Shown here: one piece after another, positions 51,123 to 62,100 of the stretch
How the letters are laid out: each line of letters begins with the position of its first letter
Position numbering within the stretch: the first letter of the stretch is position 1
Assembly: GCF_014384905.1 (NCBI RefSeq)
Contig: NZ_JACRSV010000001.1
Location: 248,001 to 312,000 of the forward strand
Direction of reading: 5' to 3'
DNA length: 64,000 bases
From: Fumia xinanensis
Lineage (GTDB): Bacteria; Bacillota; Clostridia; Oscillospirales; Ruminococcaceae
Notes under the pieces: generated by a model
The model's database searches: none
What the model was told of the DNA's origin: nothing
Seen by the model: only the letters and a program-made list of their open reading frames with translations
Position numbers and translations under genes: made by a program

Positions 51123-52244
51123 TTATTGTTCGTCTAAAATGAGCTCGATGATAACTGCTGCCTGTCCTCCCGGAGCACCAGTTCCTCCCTGGGATACATA
51201 CTCTGTGGTTGTAGCATTTACAAGGGTATAAAAGCAGCGGTAGGCGCCACCACCGCCTCCTGTTCCAAAGGGAAATGTGCCGGAATAAGACGCTTTGACA
51301 GATGTTTTTCCGTCCAGAGAGGAATCAGCGTCTCCTCCTTTCCCGCCTTCTCCAGACAGGAATTTACTTTGAGCGGTATTGTATGCGCCTCCGTTTCCGC
51401 CATCGGCCGTGCCATTACCTGAAGTAAACTGGTTTGTGCCAGAGGTAGCGGCTATTGGCTGGAAACTGGTGATCTCTTCCCCGGTACAATATCCGTTTGT
51501 TCCTGGAACGGCGGTATAAGATGATCCATATGGTTGAACGGCCCCGTCGTTTCCGGGGACAGCGGAGATTATTGTTCCAAAGCTGGCGTTTCCATTGGCG
51601 GTAATTGTAATAGTATTGCCTGCGGCCAGCATTGTTGTTACCTGGCCGGCTCCGCCAGCCCCTCCCCCAGGCCCGTTAATGCCGTGCAGTGTCTCTGCCA
51701 AACCTTCTTGGAATATTCCTCCTCCACTGCCGCCCCGGGCAATACAGGTTACTCGGTATTTGCCAGATACCGGAGCGGTAAACGTGCCGTTTGCAGTATA
51801 CGAGGCGATCATCACATAGGCTTCGGCCGGAAGGGAAAGCTGCCCTCCGGCCTGCTTAAAATTTATCTTTTTTCCCGCTGTATCAATGATAATCGGGACG
51901 ACTGCTCCCGCTTTAAATGCGCCTGCTGTCAGGGCCTTTCCGTCCAGCGTCTGCACGGTATAGTCAGTACCGTTGACGGTAAAACCATCATTAACCGCAT
52001 AGTCCTTATCGGCCTTAAAAACGCAGGACACGAGGCCGGTCACCGAGGGAAATTCGGAAAGCGCATAGGTGCTGCCGGTTTTGCTGCAAGTGAGTTCGTA
52101 GGTTACCTTTTTATCAATGTCGCTTAGTTTTGTCTGTAAATTGCCGCCGCTGCTGACCGAAACGCAATCTGCCTGGGTTTTGGGATACATCTCTTCATAA
52201 GTGTCAACTCCGATTTTTCGGCGCTGTTGAATTTTAATAGCCAT
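51123..52244 (-). CDS. Phage tail protein with glycine-rich C-terminal domain
   Basis: 373 residues. Residues 1-60 (MAIKIQQRRKIGVDTYEEMY) resemble short fibre-attachment regions. The middle (residues about 60-140) is beta-rich. From about residue 150 the chain becomes Gly-rich (ARGGSGGG, GPGGGAGGAGQ, GGNGGAYN, GTGGGGGAYR), the type of domain found at tips of adhesins and tail fibres (like the T-even gp38 glycine-rich loops). Probable adhesin tip. Ribosome binding site GGAGGAAAAAAC. Confidence 0.72.
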   Translation of the reverse strand: MAIKIQQRRKIGVDTYEEMYPKTQADCVSVSSGGNLQTKLSDIDKKVTYELTCSKTGSTYALSEFPSVTGLVSCVFKADKDYAVNDGFTVNGTDYTVQTLDGKALTAGAFKAGAVVPIIIDTAGKKINFKQAGGQLSLPAEAYVMIASYTANGTFTAPVSGKYRVTCIARGGSGGGIFQEGLAETLHGINGPGGGAGGAGQVTTMLAAGNTITITANGNASFGTIISAVPGNDGAVQPYGSSYTAVPGTNGYCTGEEITSFQPIAATSGTNQFTSGNGTADGGNGGAYNTAQSKFLSGEGGKGGDADSSLDGKTSVKASYSGTFPFGTGGGGGAYRCFYTLVNATTTEYVSQGGTGAPGGQAAVIIELILDEQ

Positions 52245-52262
52245 GTTTTTTCCTCCTATCCG

Positions 52263-52952
52263 TTAAATGATTTCATACCAGATATCGCCAATTTCCTGAT
52301 TCTGAGAAGCAGGTTGGGTCCCGCTGATAATTATCTGGCGGCTGCTCACGACCTTTGCCCACTTGGAGTTGGTAAAGGATGGGGCAGAATTGGTGTTGGC
52401 TGTAGTCGCTGCCCAAAGGACATTATTGTAATCAACCAGGTCGTCTTTTACATAAGCGGTAGATGAATTCCAGTGGCCACAGAATTTGAGATTTGCACCG
52501 GGATCGCCTTTTTCACCTTTAATCGTCATGGGAACAAAATAGGCGGTGTTTGTCGGCAGAGCACCCATGGGAATTGTCTTTTTCGTTGCCATGTAAGACA
52601 TTCCCTGGTAGATGACCACGTCATATTTGGTGTATCGTTTGCTGGAGCTGTAAGTTCCCTGATAGGTGATGAGGTTTTCCAGATAATTGTCGATGTTATC
52701 GTGGAAAAATTCCTGAACCGAGTAGGTCATGTGATAAAGATTATTCCACCGGTCGGCATTGAACATCATGTTTTTCAGTTCTGGGTACTGGTTCAGTACC
52801 TGCTGGGCTCCCGCCCAGTCTCTGGCGGCGATTTTGGCATTGTACGCCTCGATTTTTGGCAGATCGGCCTCGGAGGGATCGGTCATTTCGGTCATCTCGT
52901 CAAGTCCGTCTGGAAAGTTTGAATTATAAAGGTAAGGGTATTGTGTGCTCAT
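52263..52952 (-). CDS. Phage tail-region protein with carbohydrate-binding-like modules
   Basis: 229 residues. The N-terminal half is helical and Asp/Asn-rich (PDGLDEMTEMTDPSEADL). From about residue 90 there are two ChiC/CBM5-12-like patterns (TYSSSKRYTKYDVVIYQG near 98 and NSSTAYVKDDLVDYNNVLW near 165), each with the typical Tyr-x-x-x-D-x-V core. It probably helps the tail bind the host surface. It ends with a short QEIGDIWYEII. Confidence 0.68.
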   Translation of the reverse strand: MSTQYPYLYNSNFPDGLDEMTEMTDPSEADLPKIEAYNAKIAARDWAGAQQVLNQYPELKNMMFNADRWNNLYHMTYSVQEFFHDNIDNYLENLITYQGTYSSSKRYTKYDVVIYQGMSYMATKKTIPMGALPTNTAYFVPMTIKGEKGDPGANLKFCGHWNSSTAYVKDDLVDYNNVLWAATTANTNSAPSFTNSKWAKVVSSRQIIISGTQPASQNQEIGDIWYEII

Positions 52953-52967
52953 TGTGACACCTCTTTC

Positions 52968-54194
52968 TTATGTAATATCCGGGTATAGGGGGTAGAATTT
53001 GATGAGTTCCAAGCTGGAAGTGCCCGACGAAACCGAGTGGTTAATGGATTTGATGATCCACTCCTCGGTTTTCCCCGTGATTCTCGGGGTGTAACGGATC
53101 TTTTGATTGACATCCAGCCAGGGAATGGTAATGGTTTGAAGCTGCAAACCGTCATTTAAGCGAGTTCGCTTCCAAAGCTCGTATTTGGCCCGTTGAAGGG
53201 CCAAATCATTGGTAGCGATTTTTGCGTACTCGCCGCCGCTGAGCACTTCGGTGATCCGCCCCAACTTTTGAACACAGAAAGGGCTTGCTTCGTTTTGATC
53301 CCAGCAGCGTGCTTCAATTTGGGTGTTGTCCTTTTTCTGGACTCCATAGAGAAGGATGTCGTTTTTTACTTCCTCCAGGCTGTTTTGGAGCTGCTCACTG
53401 ATGACCAGTTCGGAGAGAACGGAATCGGTCAGAGCCACGGCGTCGTCCTTGCAGGTTGGAATCCGTTTGCAGATGAAAACGCCATTTACGTCAAAATAGG
53501 TTTCCCAGCCGGGATACAGGTCTCTGAGCTTTTCGATGACCTGGTGCCGGGTGGCTCCCGCGTTGAATTTCAGATCGTAAGGCACGCAGCGCGGGTCAGA
53601 GGAACCGGACGGCACATTTATTTCACCGCCGATGTCGTCGATGATGTAGGGGCGGTTTAAGAGAACACTTTCCTCTCCTTCGCTGTTATAATCCTGAGTG
53701 AGGGCTTTGATCATCACCTCACGGATATTTGCTCCTTCGGAAATCTGCATCATTATGGCGGGGATGGCGCCGTTGCGGGCGCCGGTCAGCTCGCTCATCA
53801 GGTCGCTGCAGGAAAGGGAGAGGTTTTTGGTGGAGACATCGTAGGAATAGGATGTCTGGTTGAACAGATAGATGCCCATGTTGTACCACAAAACTTCTTG
53901 TTTTGGGGAGAGGGTATTCAGATAGCCCGCATAGACGCGGATATAGCGGTCGAACCAGATTTTTCGGTTTTCTCCTAGAAGAAGGGAATCATCTCGGACA
54001 GTCATGGTAAGACTCAGCGTCCGGCGAATGTCAGAGTTTGCGTTAATGGAAAGGCTCAAGTCGATGGTGACGCCGTTTAACTCAGCGAGGGTCAGGTAGT
54101 TGTGGTCGAGAAGCTCGATTTTCACATAGACTGACTTGTTTTTCAGCTTTAAAACTTTTAAATCATCTACAGTTGGAAGATACAAGGCGCTCAC
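52968..54194 (-). CDS. Phage tail hub-like protein (DUF5048-like)
   Basis: 408 residues with four beta-rich sections. The N-terminal part (VYVKIELLDHNYLTLAEL, then DIRRTLSLTMTV and YIRVYAGY) and the C-terminal WIIKSINHSVSSGTSSLELIKF resemble baseplate hub or gpD-like proteins, including the DUF5048 group. It overlaps the next gene by 4 bases. A distal-tail or hub role is likely from gene order. Confidence 0.65.
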   Translation of the reverse strand: MSALYLPTVDDLKVLKLKNKSVYVKIELLDHNYLTLAELNGVTIDLSLSINANSDIRRTLSLTMTVRDDSLLLGENRKIWFDRYIRVYAGYLNTLSPKQEVLWYNMGIYLFNQTSYSYDVSTKNLSLSCSDLMSELTGARNGAIPAIMMQISEGANIREVMIKALTQDYNSEGEESVLLNRPYIIDDIGGEINVPSGSSDPRCVPYDLKFNAGATRHQVIEKLRDLYPGWETYFDVNGVFICKRIPTCKDDAVALTDSVLSELVISEQLQNSLEEVKNDILLYGVQKKDNTQIEARCWDQNEASPFCVQKLGRITEVLSGGEYAKIATNDLALQRAKYELWKRTRLNDGLQLQTITIPWLDVNQKIRYTPRITGKTEEWIIKSINHSVSSGTSSLELIKFYPLYPDIT

Positions 54195-55141
54195 CTGCCC
54201 TTCGTCAGGCGGAAGTCATCAATAAAGCCGTAGTACCGAAGGTCGTCGCCGCTGTCGCAGTCGCCGATTTCCACCCAGTTGAAGGAGGTGACGGGGAGAA
54301 AATCGTGTTCGCCCTCTGACTCGGTGGGGCTGTCCACCACTGAGATCATCCACATGCGGCCGTCGTAATTTTTCAGCATTTTGCTCTTGCCGTTGCAGAG
54401 AAATTCCATCAGGTTTTCCCGATAGGTCCAGCCGTCCTCTAATTTCAGCTCGCAGCTGGCGGCGTCCTTTCTAAAGAAGATACCTGAGGATGATCCGCTG
54501 TAGTAGTTGTTGAGGCCGTTTAGGATAACAAAGGGATATTTGTTCCCCAGGGTGGGGACAGCGACGGCAGGGCGGTTTTTCTGGGTGTTTACCGAAGTCT
54601 GCACCAGTGAATGGTATTCTAGATCCCGTTCCATGATGAATAGGCCGTCAAACTCGCTGCGGATGGATTTTTCATTGGGGTATTCGGTGCCTCCCTTGAG
54701 CCCTTCTTCCTCTACTTCTTTGGTCACCGCCACTAGAGCGTAGGAGTATTCTTTTTGAGAGCGGGCGTAGGGGTCGTAGCGGACGAATTTAAAGTCCTCT
54801 TCGGTTTCAATGGGAATGTGGAATAAATCGATCCACTGGAAGGAATTTTTTTCCCGGCGGCGGATGTGGACTTCGCCGATGTTTCTCGCGGCGAATTGGA
54901 CGTTTCCTGCCAGGAGGTTCCCCGCGAAATAGGCGTGGAGAATGGTCTCATAATCCCATTCCTGAGGGATTTTTTCCGGGAATTTGGAGCTGTCCGATTG
55001 GGTGCGGTCCCACAGCTGGTCGGTGAGGGATAATTCCCGGAAGGTTCCCTGCCGGAGCGTTACGGAGCTCAAGGCTGAGGTGCCGTTTACAACGGGCGCA
55101 ACCGGCGTTATGGAAGCAAAGCTTGTTGCCAGAAACATCAT
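54191..55141 (-). CDS. Phage tail-region protein, unknown domain
   Basis: 316 residues. Mixed alpha/beta with Trp-rich motifs (RENLMEFLCNGKSKMLKNYD, RMWMISVVDSPTESEG) and a C-terminal SFNWVEIGDCDSGDDLRYYG. No recognised domain. Overlaps of 4 bases at both ends tie it to its neighbours as a strictly coupled cassette. It may be a distal tail protein. Confidence 0.62.
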   Translation of the reverse strand: MMFLATSFASITPVAPVVNGTSALSSVTLRQGTFRELSLTDQLWDRTQSDSSKFPEKIPQEWDYETILHAYFAGNLLAGNVQFAARNIGEVHIRRREKNSFQWIDLFHIPIETEEDFKFVRYDPYARSQKEYSYALVAVTKEVEEEGLKGGTEYPNEKSIRSEFDGLFIMERDLEYHSLVQTSVNTQKNRPAVAVPTLGNKYPFVILNGLNNYYSGSSSGIFFRKDAASCELKLEDGWTYRENLMEFLCNGKSKMLKNYDGRMWMISVVDSPTESEGEHDFLPVTSFNWVEIGDCDSGDDLRYYGFIDDFRLTKGR

Positions 55142-56382
55142 ACGGCTTCCGCCTCCTCTCCGCTGCTGTTTCGGATTTTCAGGTCAAACAGGTGATTGCG
55201 TTTTTCAAACCAAAGGTATAGATAGGGCGAGGCAGCGCTCAAAGTGATCCGATTGCTGCAAATCACCGTGGGGAAGAATCCGTCGTCGGCTTTCATTTCC
55301 ACGTGATAGGTGGGGGGGTTGCCTGCAGGATCGGATTTTTTCGGCAGATCCCGCACATAGCGGAACGAAATTTTTTGCTTTTGGTTTGATAGTTCGCAAA
55401 ACACTTCATATTCCACCAGATTCTTGCAGACCATCTGAAGGGTAAAGTCGTCCCGAATGGAAAAGCCCTTGCTGAAGGTGGCGGAATAGCCATCTTTATT
55501 GAGGATAATATTGCGGGGGTTGTCCGCTGGCCCTTCATATTCTGCTGGGTCCGGGATACTGGTTCCCTCGATGGAAATGATGTTTGAAGCAATGCGGATG
55601 TTTCCCTCGTCGGGCTGATTACTTAGGTCCACAATGGCGAACAGCCGGGACGGGCGCAGATATTGAGCCGAAAATTCGATGGAGTCAGACTGGGTTTCTC
55701 CCAGGGAAACCACCATGCCGTACCGGGTGACCACCTGGATGCCGATAAAATAACGCTGTTCGTTGACAAGACCGGTGATGGGCACTGAAAAATCCATTTT
55801 GTAGGTTTGAGAAGTAGCATCGAATACCGGCAATTGGCTGTTTTTCTCCCGAGTGGAGGTGATGAGGTTCTTTTCTTCGTCATATAGCTTGACGATGTAC
55901 TCTTCGGGGGGAATTCCCTCCTTTTGGCGGTAGGAAAAATTCAGAGTAAAGTTGGAATTCCGAATCACCCCTTTGTTTTGCAGCTCCTCATTCAAAACCG
56001 TGAGAACAGGGGTGCTGAAACAGTAAAAACTAACCGTGTCACTGGGTGTGCTTTCTTCGCTGCCGGAAAATACCGTCACCGCAGCATTGTAAGCATATCC
56101 GTTATGCAGATTGCTGGCCGCTACGTCGATTGTGTGGGTGAGGTTAAGCTGGGTGATAGTTTCGTTATACAACGGGGGATTTTGAGAGTCTGATATAGCT
56201 TGTTGGGCTTCATATACCTCGGCCAGATCGGACCCTTTATAGATCATCAAACGGTTTCCAGTGATCTGGGATTCACTTGGACCGGTATATTGAAATGAAA
56301 CGGTTACTTTTCTTTTTTCTGCCCGAAGCTTATCGGCGTCAAATGCTGGAATATTTGATAAAACTGGTTTCGTAAGTGCCAA
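55138..56382 (-). CDS. Phage tail protein with fibronectin-III/Ig-like domains
   Basis: 414 residues. Several beta-sandwich-like units are suggested by repeated strand patterns (KVTVSFQYTGPSESQITGN near 30, HNGYAYNAAVTVFSGS near 100, NFTLNFSYRQKEGIPPEEY near 150). A C-terminal part with FEKRNHLFDLKIRNSSGEEA follows. These fit phage surface domains that are FN3/Ig-like. It overlaps 54191 by 4 bases. Confidence 0.65.
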   Translation of the reverse strand: MALTKPVLSNIPAFDADKLRAEKRKVTVSFQYTGPSESQITGNRLMIYKGSDLAEVYEAQQAISDSQNPPLYNETITQLNLTHTIDVAASNLHNGYAYNAAVTVFSGSEESTPSDTVSFYCFSTPVLTVLNEELQNKGVIRNSNFTLNFSYRQKEGIPPEEYIVKLYDEEKNLITSTREKNSQLPVFDATSQTYKMDFSVPITGLVNEQRYFIGIQVVTRYGMVVSLGETQSDSIEFSAQYLRPSRLFAIVDLSNQPDEGNIRIASNIISIEGTSIPDPAEYEGPADNPRNIILNKDGYSATFSKGFSIRDDFTLQMVCKNLVEYEVFCELSNQKQKISFRYVRDLPKKSDPAGNPPTYHVEMKADDGFFPTVICSNRITLSAASPYLYLWFEKRNHLFDLKIRNSSGEEAEAV

Positions 56383-56400
56383 ATTGCTTCCTCCTTTCTG

Positions 56401-59100
56401 TTAAGGCATGAGCTTGAAGAAGAATGTTTTTTCAATGGCGGTATCGTAGGTTTCGCCCACTTTGAAACTGTCTCCCTTATCGCCTTTGAGTTCTCCCTGA
56501 TCCAGTTTCTGCTGGAAGGTGTGGCCGTCTGAGAAAACCACCATCGAGGCTGGATGAGTGGAGGGGTGAGTGTAATTGTTTGCGTTTTGGGCGATTCCAG
56601 CCAGTTTTTGCTTTTCTGCCGCGGTATAGTCGTTGGTGGAAAGGCCTTTGCCGATTTCTTTGTCAACTTTTCCCATAAGACTGTCCGTCAGTTCTCCGTA
56701 TACCTGATTACTATCGCGGTTATAGGTAACGGATATATTGCCCTGGTCGGAATAGACGGTGGTAGTGGGATAGATTGCGAGGATAGCGGTGGGAGTGTGT
56801 TGAGTGATTACGGGTTCGGCCAGCTCGTAGTAGACGGTAACCGGCGTTCCGGCGGCGTGTTGGGCGGCTAAAATTTCCGTCGCTGCATCCTTGCTCACAA
56901 ATCGGCTGTCCGTAATCACAAATCCCATGTAGCTTGGCACATAAATCCGGTTATTTAGATTTGTCCACTGAGATGCCAGATAGTGAGTAGATACGGGCAA
57001 ACTATCCGCTTTTGCATGTACGGGGATTACAAATGATGCATAAGCCTGTCCATTGCTGTGCGTTCCCACAGTAAATGTTTCCGTCCCATCCAGCACCATT
57101 TTTCCGATCCTCCTCGTCTCTACCCCCGTTACCGCGTCGTATTCATCACATACGCCATTTGGCAGGCTCATGAGGGCTTCAAGGGTGGGGAGAGGGTAAT
57201 CGGTGCCGGAATAGGGCTCGTATGCAGTAGGAGTAGAACCCTCTTCTAACTGAAACTGCACCAATAGATTGTCTACCAACGTGTCAGCCCTGAAATAAAA
57301 GTAGACGTCGATGCCTGTTTCATCACCTGTCACAGTGTATGTTCGTGCATATATCGTTCCCGTGTCTTTATTAATTTGCATCACCGGTACTGCCCGTTGG
57401 TCGTTTATACTGACAGTGTAGGTCTTTCCAACCTTTAGAATCCCCGCCATTTCATGAGGTGTAGTATAAGACTGGGCGGTGGCCGTTCCGTTTACCAGGA
57501 TTCCGTCCGGTGTTTTTTCATAAGTAATACCTCTGTATACTCTGGTATCCCCCGGAAAGCAGTTGTCCATATCGAACAGGTTCTTCCCGCACACCGTCAA
57601 TGCGGTCGGCTCCGTCCCACTGATAGTTGCGATATTATCCGGTGACTTCTCCGCCTCCGGGTTTGCAAGGACTTCCGTCGTCGCGCCCTGAACTGCTGCC
57701 TTTTGGAGCAGAGTGCTTTCACAAACATCTGACAGGGTAACAGCCTGTCCGGATTTCTTCCCTACAAAGACGTTAGCAAACTGTTGCCTAGCCTCTTCTT
57801 TGGTGTAGGCGTCGATTTCCTCATCCCATACTGCTGTTCCGTCAGAATCCCAGCGAAGAATTTGTTTATCCGTTCCACCGGAGGGAATATGTTTATTGCC
57901 GCTAGTTGTGGGATGCACAAAGTTGTTTGCGTTTGCTTCTACGCCATCTAGTTTCGTCTTGTCTGTCGACGACATCAGTCCGTTGGAGCTGGAGGTAGCG
58001 TTTTTAAAAGACTGGGACCATGCGCTCCACGACTGGCTGGATTCCCACCAACTGCGCGCCCAGCGTTCAATTCCTATAGGCGCACTGCTCGCGTGAGTTA
58101 GGATTTGTTTAATCCGGCCTTGATAGACAAATACTTGTCCGAACCAGTCATCACCAACTGGGCTGGGCGGTTCGTTGGCCGCATCACTTAAACTGAAATA
58201 CATACCCGGTTTTACAGCGTCATTCCAGTCGGTTACGAAAATCGCTTCATCAAAGACGGACTGCAGGGTTTTGCCGTCGCTCAGCTGGATCATCGAGGCT
58301 GGGTGAGCGGAGGGGTGAGTGTAGTTGTTAGCGTTAGGAGCAATTCCAGCCAGTTTTTGTTTTTCTGCCGCGGTATAGTCGTTGGTGGAAAGCCCTTTGC
58401 CGGTTACCTTGTCTACCTTTCCATCCGCTTTAGCGTTTAGTTCGGTAAGTGCAGTCTGGACGTCGGTAGCGGTCACTCCCGAAGGCGGGGAAAAAGTAAC
58501 ATCTTGAGCATTGCCGCTGGTAGCGATTGTTTTCAGTGAGGGTTTTCCTGCAAGATCTTCGTAAGCACCGGAAGTCGCAACCGATGAAAGCCCTGTAATC
58601 ATCGAAGCCGGGTGAGCGGAAGGATGGACATAGTTATTGGCGTTTTGGGCGATTCCGGCCAGTTTTTGCTTTTCCGCTGTAGTATAATCGTGAGTGGAAA
58701 GCCCCTTGCCGGTTTCCTTGACGACCCGGTTATTCAGCTCGGTGTTCAGGTTTGGAATATCTGGAATCCCGAGGTTCACATAGCCAGTTTTTCCGTTGAC
58801 CGACAGGACGGTAGTGCTGGGATCCAGCTCGGATATGCCGACGGGAAGCAAAAACATCTGATCAGGGTCATTTTGTGGGACAATGACGTAAACCTCATCG
58901 CCGACTGCATAGCTTCCGGAAATGACAGCCGGCACAGTATAAGCTGCCTGTGCAATTTTTACTTTGTATCGGTTGTCCGATAGTGTCTCAGTAATAATTC
59001 CTTTCTGCGTTTTATCAAAAGAAGCGCTTGACAGAGCTTCTTTTATATATTTGATGATGCTTTCTGATAAAACGCCAATTGGATCCAGTTTGTTTTTCAT
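56401..59100 (-). CDS. Large tail spike/fibre protein with OB-like head, repeats and pyocin-knob-like domain
   Basis: 899 residues from ATG 59100 (AAAGGAATCAAT upstream). Residues 1-90 look like an OB-fold attachment domain (KGIITETLSDNRYKVKIAQAAY). Three copies of the unit GKGLST(H/N)DYT(T/A)AEKQKLAGIA with NANNYxHPSxHPASM follow, at about residues 130, 235 and 845. A knob-like domain (TDWNDAVKPGMYF to WSAWSQSF) lies near 290-365. A module ending EEGSTPTAYEPYSG near 640 is of the carbohydrate-binding type common in phage fibres. Probable host-binding fibre upstream of the hub genes. Confidence 0.75.
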   Translation of the reverse strand: MKNKLDPIGVLSESIIKYIKEALSSASFDKTQKGIITETLSDNRYKVKIAQAAYTVPAVISGSYAVGDEVYVIVPQNDPDQMFLLPVGISELDPSTTVLSVNGKTGYVNLGIPDIPNLNTELNNRVVKETGKGLSTHDYTTAEKQKLAGIAQNANNYVHPSAHPASMITGLSSVATSGAYEDLAGKPSLKTIATSGNAQDVTFSPPSGVTATDVQTALTELNAKADGKVDKVTGKGLSTNDYTAAEKQKLAGIAPNANNYTHPSAHPASMIQLSDGKTLQSVFDEAIFVTDWNDAVKPGMYFSLSDAANEPPSPVGDDWFGQVFVYQGRIKQILTHASSAPIGIERWARSWWESSQSWSAWSQSFKNATSSSNGLMSSTDKTKLDGVEANANNFVHPTTSGNKHIPSGGTDKQILRWDSDGTAVWDEEIDAYTKEEARQQFANVFVGKKSGQAVTLSDVCESTLLQKAAVQGATTEVLANPEAEKSPDNIATISGTEPTALTVCGKNLFDMDNCFPGDTRVYRGITYEKTPDGILVNGTATAQSYTTPHEMAGILKVGKTYTVSINDQRAVPVMQINKDTGTIYARTYTVTGDETGIDVYFYFRADTLVDNLLVQFQLEEGSTPTAYEPYSGTDYPLPTLEALMSLPNGVCDEYDAVTGVETRRIGKMVLDGTETFTVGTHSNGQAYASFVIPVHAKADSLPVSTHYLASQWTNLNNRIYVPSYMGFVITDSRFVSKDAATEILAAQHAAGTPVTVYYELAEPVITQHTPTAILAIYPTTTVYSDQGNISVTYNRDSNQVYGELTDSLMGKVDKEIGKGLSTNDYTAAEKQKLAGIAQNANNYTHPSTHPASMVVFSDGHTFQQKLDQGELKGDKGDSFKVGETYDTAIEKTFFFKLMP

Positions 59101-59172
59101 ATTGATTCCTTTCTGGAAGAATGTGGGACGAACGGAGTAAAACACTGAGGGATTGCGGTTCGCCCCGGCATT

Positions 59173-62100
59173 TTATCGTTTGTAGAATTCCTGCTGTAAC
59201 GCCAGAGGCAATCTGTCAACGATTTCCCGCGACAGACGGTCGGTGTCCTGCACGCCATTTAAGATGACATCGCCGATGTTGATAGAATTGACCTGTGGTA
59301 CGGCGATGCTCGGAAGATGAGAAGAACGGAACGCATGGGCGGGGCTCAATTTGCTCCAATTCCAGAGATTCTTTGTGGCCGCAGCGCTGAAAACCACGGT
59401 GCCTTGAGGGAGATATTCGTAGGTGCCTGTACCAGGTTTAAAAATGGCTTCGGGGCCGTTTTCGTTTACGAGGTAGGTGCCGGAATTGGAAACGTAGGCC
59501 GAGCCGGAGGCATAACCCTTTCCTTTGCCCGACGAAGCACCTGATTTCAGTTCGCCTTTGAGTTCTCTACCACTTTCCAGAGCGTTTAGTTCCCTGATTT
59601 TTTCAATCATCCGTTCCAACTGGGCGGTGTATGTATCTGCGTAGTTGGTTACGGCTTGCGTCTGCTCCACAAATTTTTCGCCCTGTTTTTTGACCCAGTC
59701 TTCGTGAATGTCCTGAGCAGTCTTGCTATTTAGATCAAAGTCTTCAAAATACCGATCCCAGAATTCCTGTTGTTCATTCAGCTTTGCTAGCTCATCGTCG
59801 ATAGCCTTGAGCGCCTTTTCTTTGGCATCCTCCATTCGTTGGAGTTGAGCTTGATACTCGTATTCCTCTCTGGTCTTATCCAGATCCTCCTGTGCTGCCT
59901 CGACTGCCTCAGTGTCGGCAGTGTAGACAAAGCCCTGCCCCTCCACGTAGGTGAGGACGTTCCGCTGCTTTTTCAGGTTTTCCAGCTGCAGTTCCTTTTC
60001 CTTGAGGGTGTTGACCTTTTCCTGCGCCTCGTGTTTGCGCTTATAGGCTTTGATTTCCTCGTTATGGAATTCCTCGGTGGCCTTGCGTTCTTTTTCAAGG
60101 GCCTCCCGGGCGGCGCTGATGCTTTCGTCGATTTGTTTTTTCTCTGCGTCGAGGATCATCTGGAGGCCTTCCAGGCGGCTGTCGTACAACTCCTGGTACT
60201 GCTTTTGCAGTTCCTTGATATACTCTTTGTTTGCCTCAGAATCCTCGCCGCGGAGCTTTTCGATGCGGTCGTTGATAGCTTTCATTGCCGCGTCGGCCTC
60301 TTCGACCATCAGTTCGCCGGAGATTTCGCCCTGATCCCGGTCTTTATAAGAGGCGATGCGGTCTTTGGAGGCGTCGATGTCCTCGAGGAAGGCTTTCTGT
60401 TCGTACTCCCGTTTGGAATCGATGATGGATTTTTCTTTCTCCAGGTTCTCATCCATCAATTTTTCAAGGCTCTTGTAATACTCAGATTCAATATCATAGC
60501 CTTTTGCCCGCGCATCTTCTATAGCGGCGTTGATGGCGTCCCGCTGCTGTAAAACCAGGTCAAGCTGGTCGTCATAGGCGTTTTCCTCTTTATCAAGGGC
60601 GCTGATTTCGTCGTTGATATCGGAGATTTTGTCCTTAGTAAGGGATTCTTCCAGACCGCGGATTTCCACCAGATTATTCCGATATTGATCTTGGTATTTT
60701 TCCCTGTCCTTAAAGTATTTGTCGTTGAGGGCGCGCAGCTCGTTTAGATAGTCTTCTTCGCTGATTAGCCCCATCTTGCGGCGATAATCGAGGTCAGCCT
60801 TTGCTTTGTCGTAGGCTGCGAGCCAGGTGTCTACGGAGGAGGAACTTCCACCAGAACTGCTTCCTCCACTTCCGCTAGATCCGTTGTTCCCATACAGACT
60901 TTCAAAGAGGTCAAAACCTTCAGATGCAGCTAAATACTTATCAACCTTATCTAATGCGCTTTGGGTTGTATCTATTCTTGCCTGGATATTTGCTAAACCA
61001 GCTTCAGTATTTGATGAAAAGGTAGATTCATCAAATCCATATGTTGTTGTATATAAATCTTTTAATTTATTTTGGTTTTTAGTATAAGTTACGGCACTAG
61101 CTTCTAACTCAGCTAAACTAGCTGCGATTTTTGTTCTGATAGATTTAATATCTTCTGTCCGAGCGTCTATACTTAGTTGACAACCTTCTACTACCTTGTT
61201 AGCGGCCTCTATCGCCGCTGCTTTGTCTAAATTGTAACTGGCTTTTTTCTGTTCGTATAGAGCGGCTAAAGAACCCTCTTCTATAGTATATCCATTTGCC
61301 GTTTTGATAATTTCGTCATTTAGTTCTGGATATTGGTTTGCCAAAGAGACTACTTCGTCGGATGAAAGTGCTTGACCTTCTCTGACTTTGGTTAAAGCAC
61401 CATATAGTTCGCCGTAATTATCCTTTAATTTGATAACAGTTTCTGAAAGTTTATCATTGGGATCGATAAGACCCTCAACCTGCGTTTTTGCTTCATCAAT
61501 AGCGCCTAATAAGGCATTATTATCTGTTTCAACGTTAAGTGTAGGAAGCAGGTTAAACGCAATACGGATGTCTTCAGTTGTAAGCGCATCTAATAAACCT
61601 TGGCTGATATTTGGAAGCTGTGCAGAAATGGCATCCTTGATTTGTGTCGTGTCATAGTTTTTTCCGTCTTGTTCTACTACGATATTCAAGCCAATTTTTA
61701 GCCATGCTTTTTCTTCCTCTGACAGATTCATGATCTCGTCTATTTGGTCAACCAATTCATTCGCCTGTGTTTCCCATTCATCAGCGTTCATAGAATTTGG
61801 ATCTAAAGCCATGAGTTCTTCTACTAGAGACGCAGCTTTGGGACTTGTAGCGAGACGCTCGGTAAAAAGTACAAAACTGTCGGTAATTCTGGCGAGTTCC
61901 TCATCTGTTTCCTGCCCGGTAATCCGGAATCCATTGACAAAATTGGCCATAAATTCCTTTTGCTTACCAGTCAATTTGTCGTATCCTTCTGCGTCGGATA
62001 CGGCTAACAGCATGTGCTCATTAAAGCCTTTAGACGCTTTGTCAAGGGTCATATTATACACTTCGGCAGCGGTGTTGTAGTCTTTTGCGGCGCTTATCAA

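Noticed and set aside
45856..59100. Diversity-generating retroelement or invertible fibre cassette
   Set aside because: No reverse transcriptase, template repeat or site-specific recombinase is visible; the repeats are coding modules in direct orientation.
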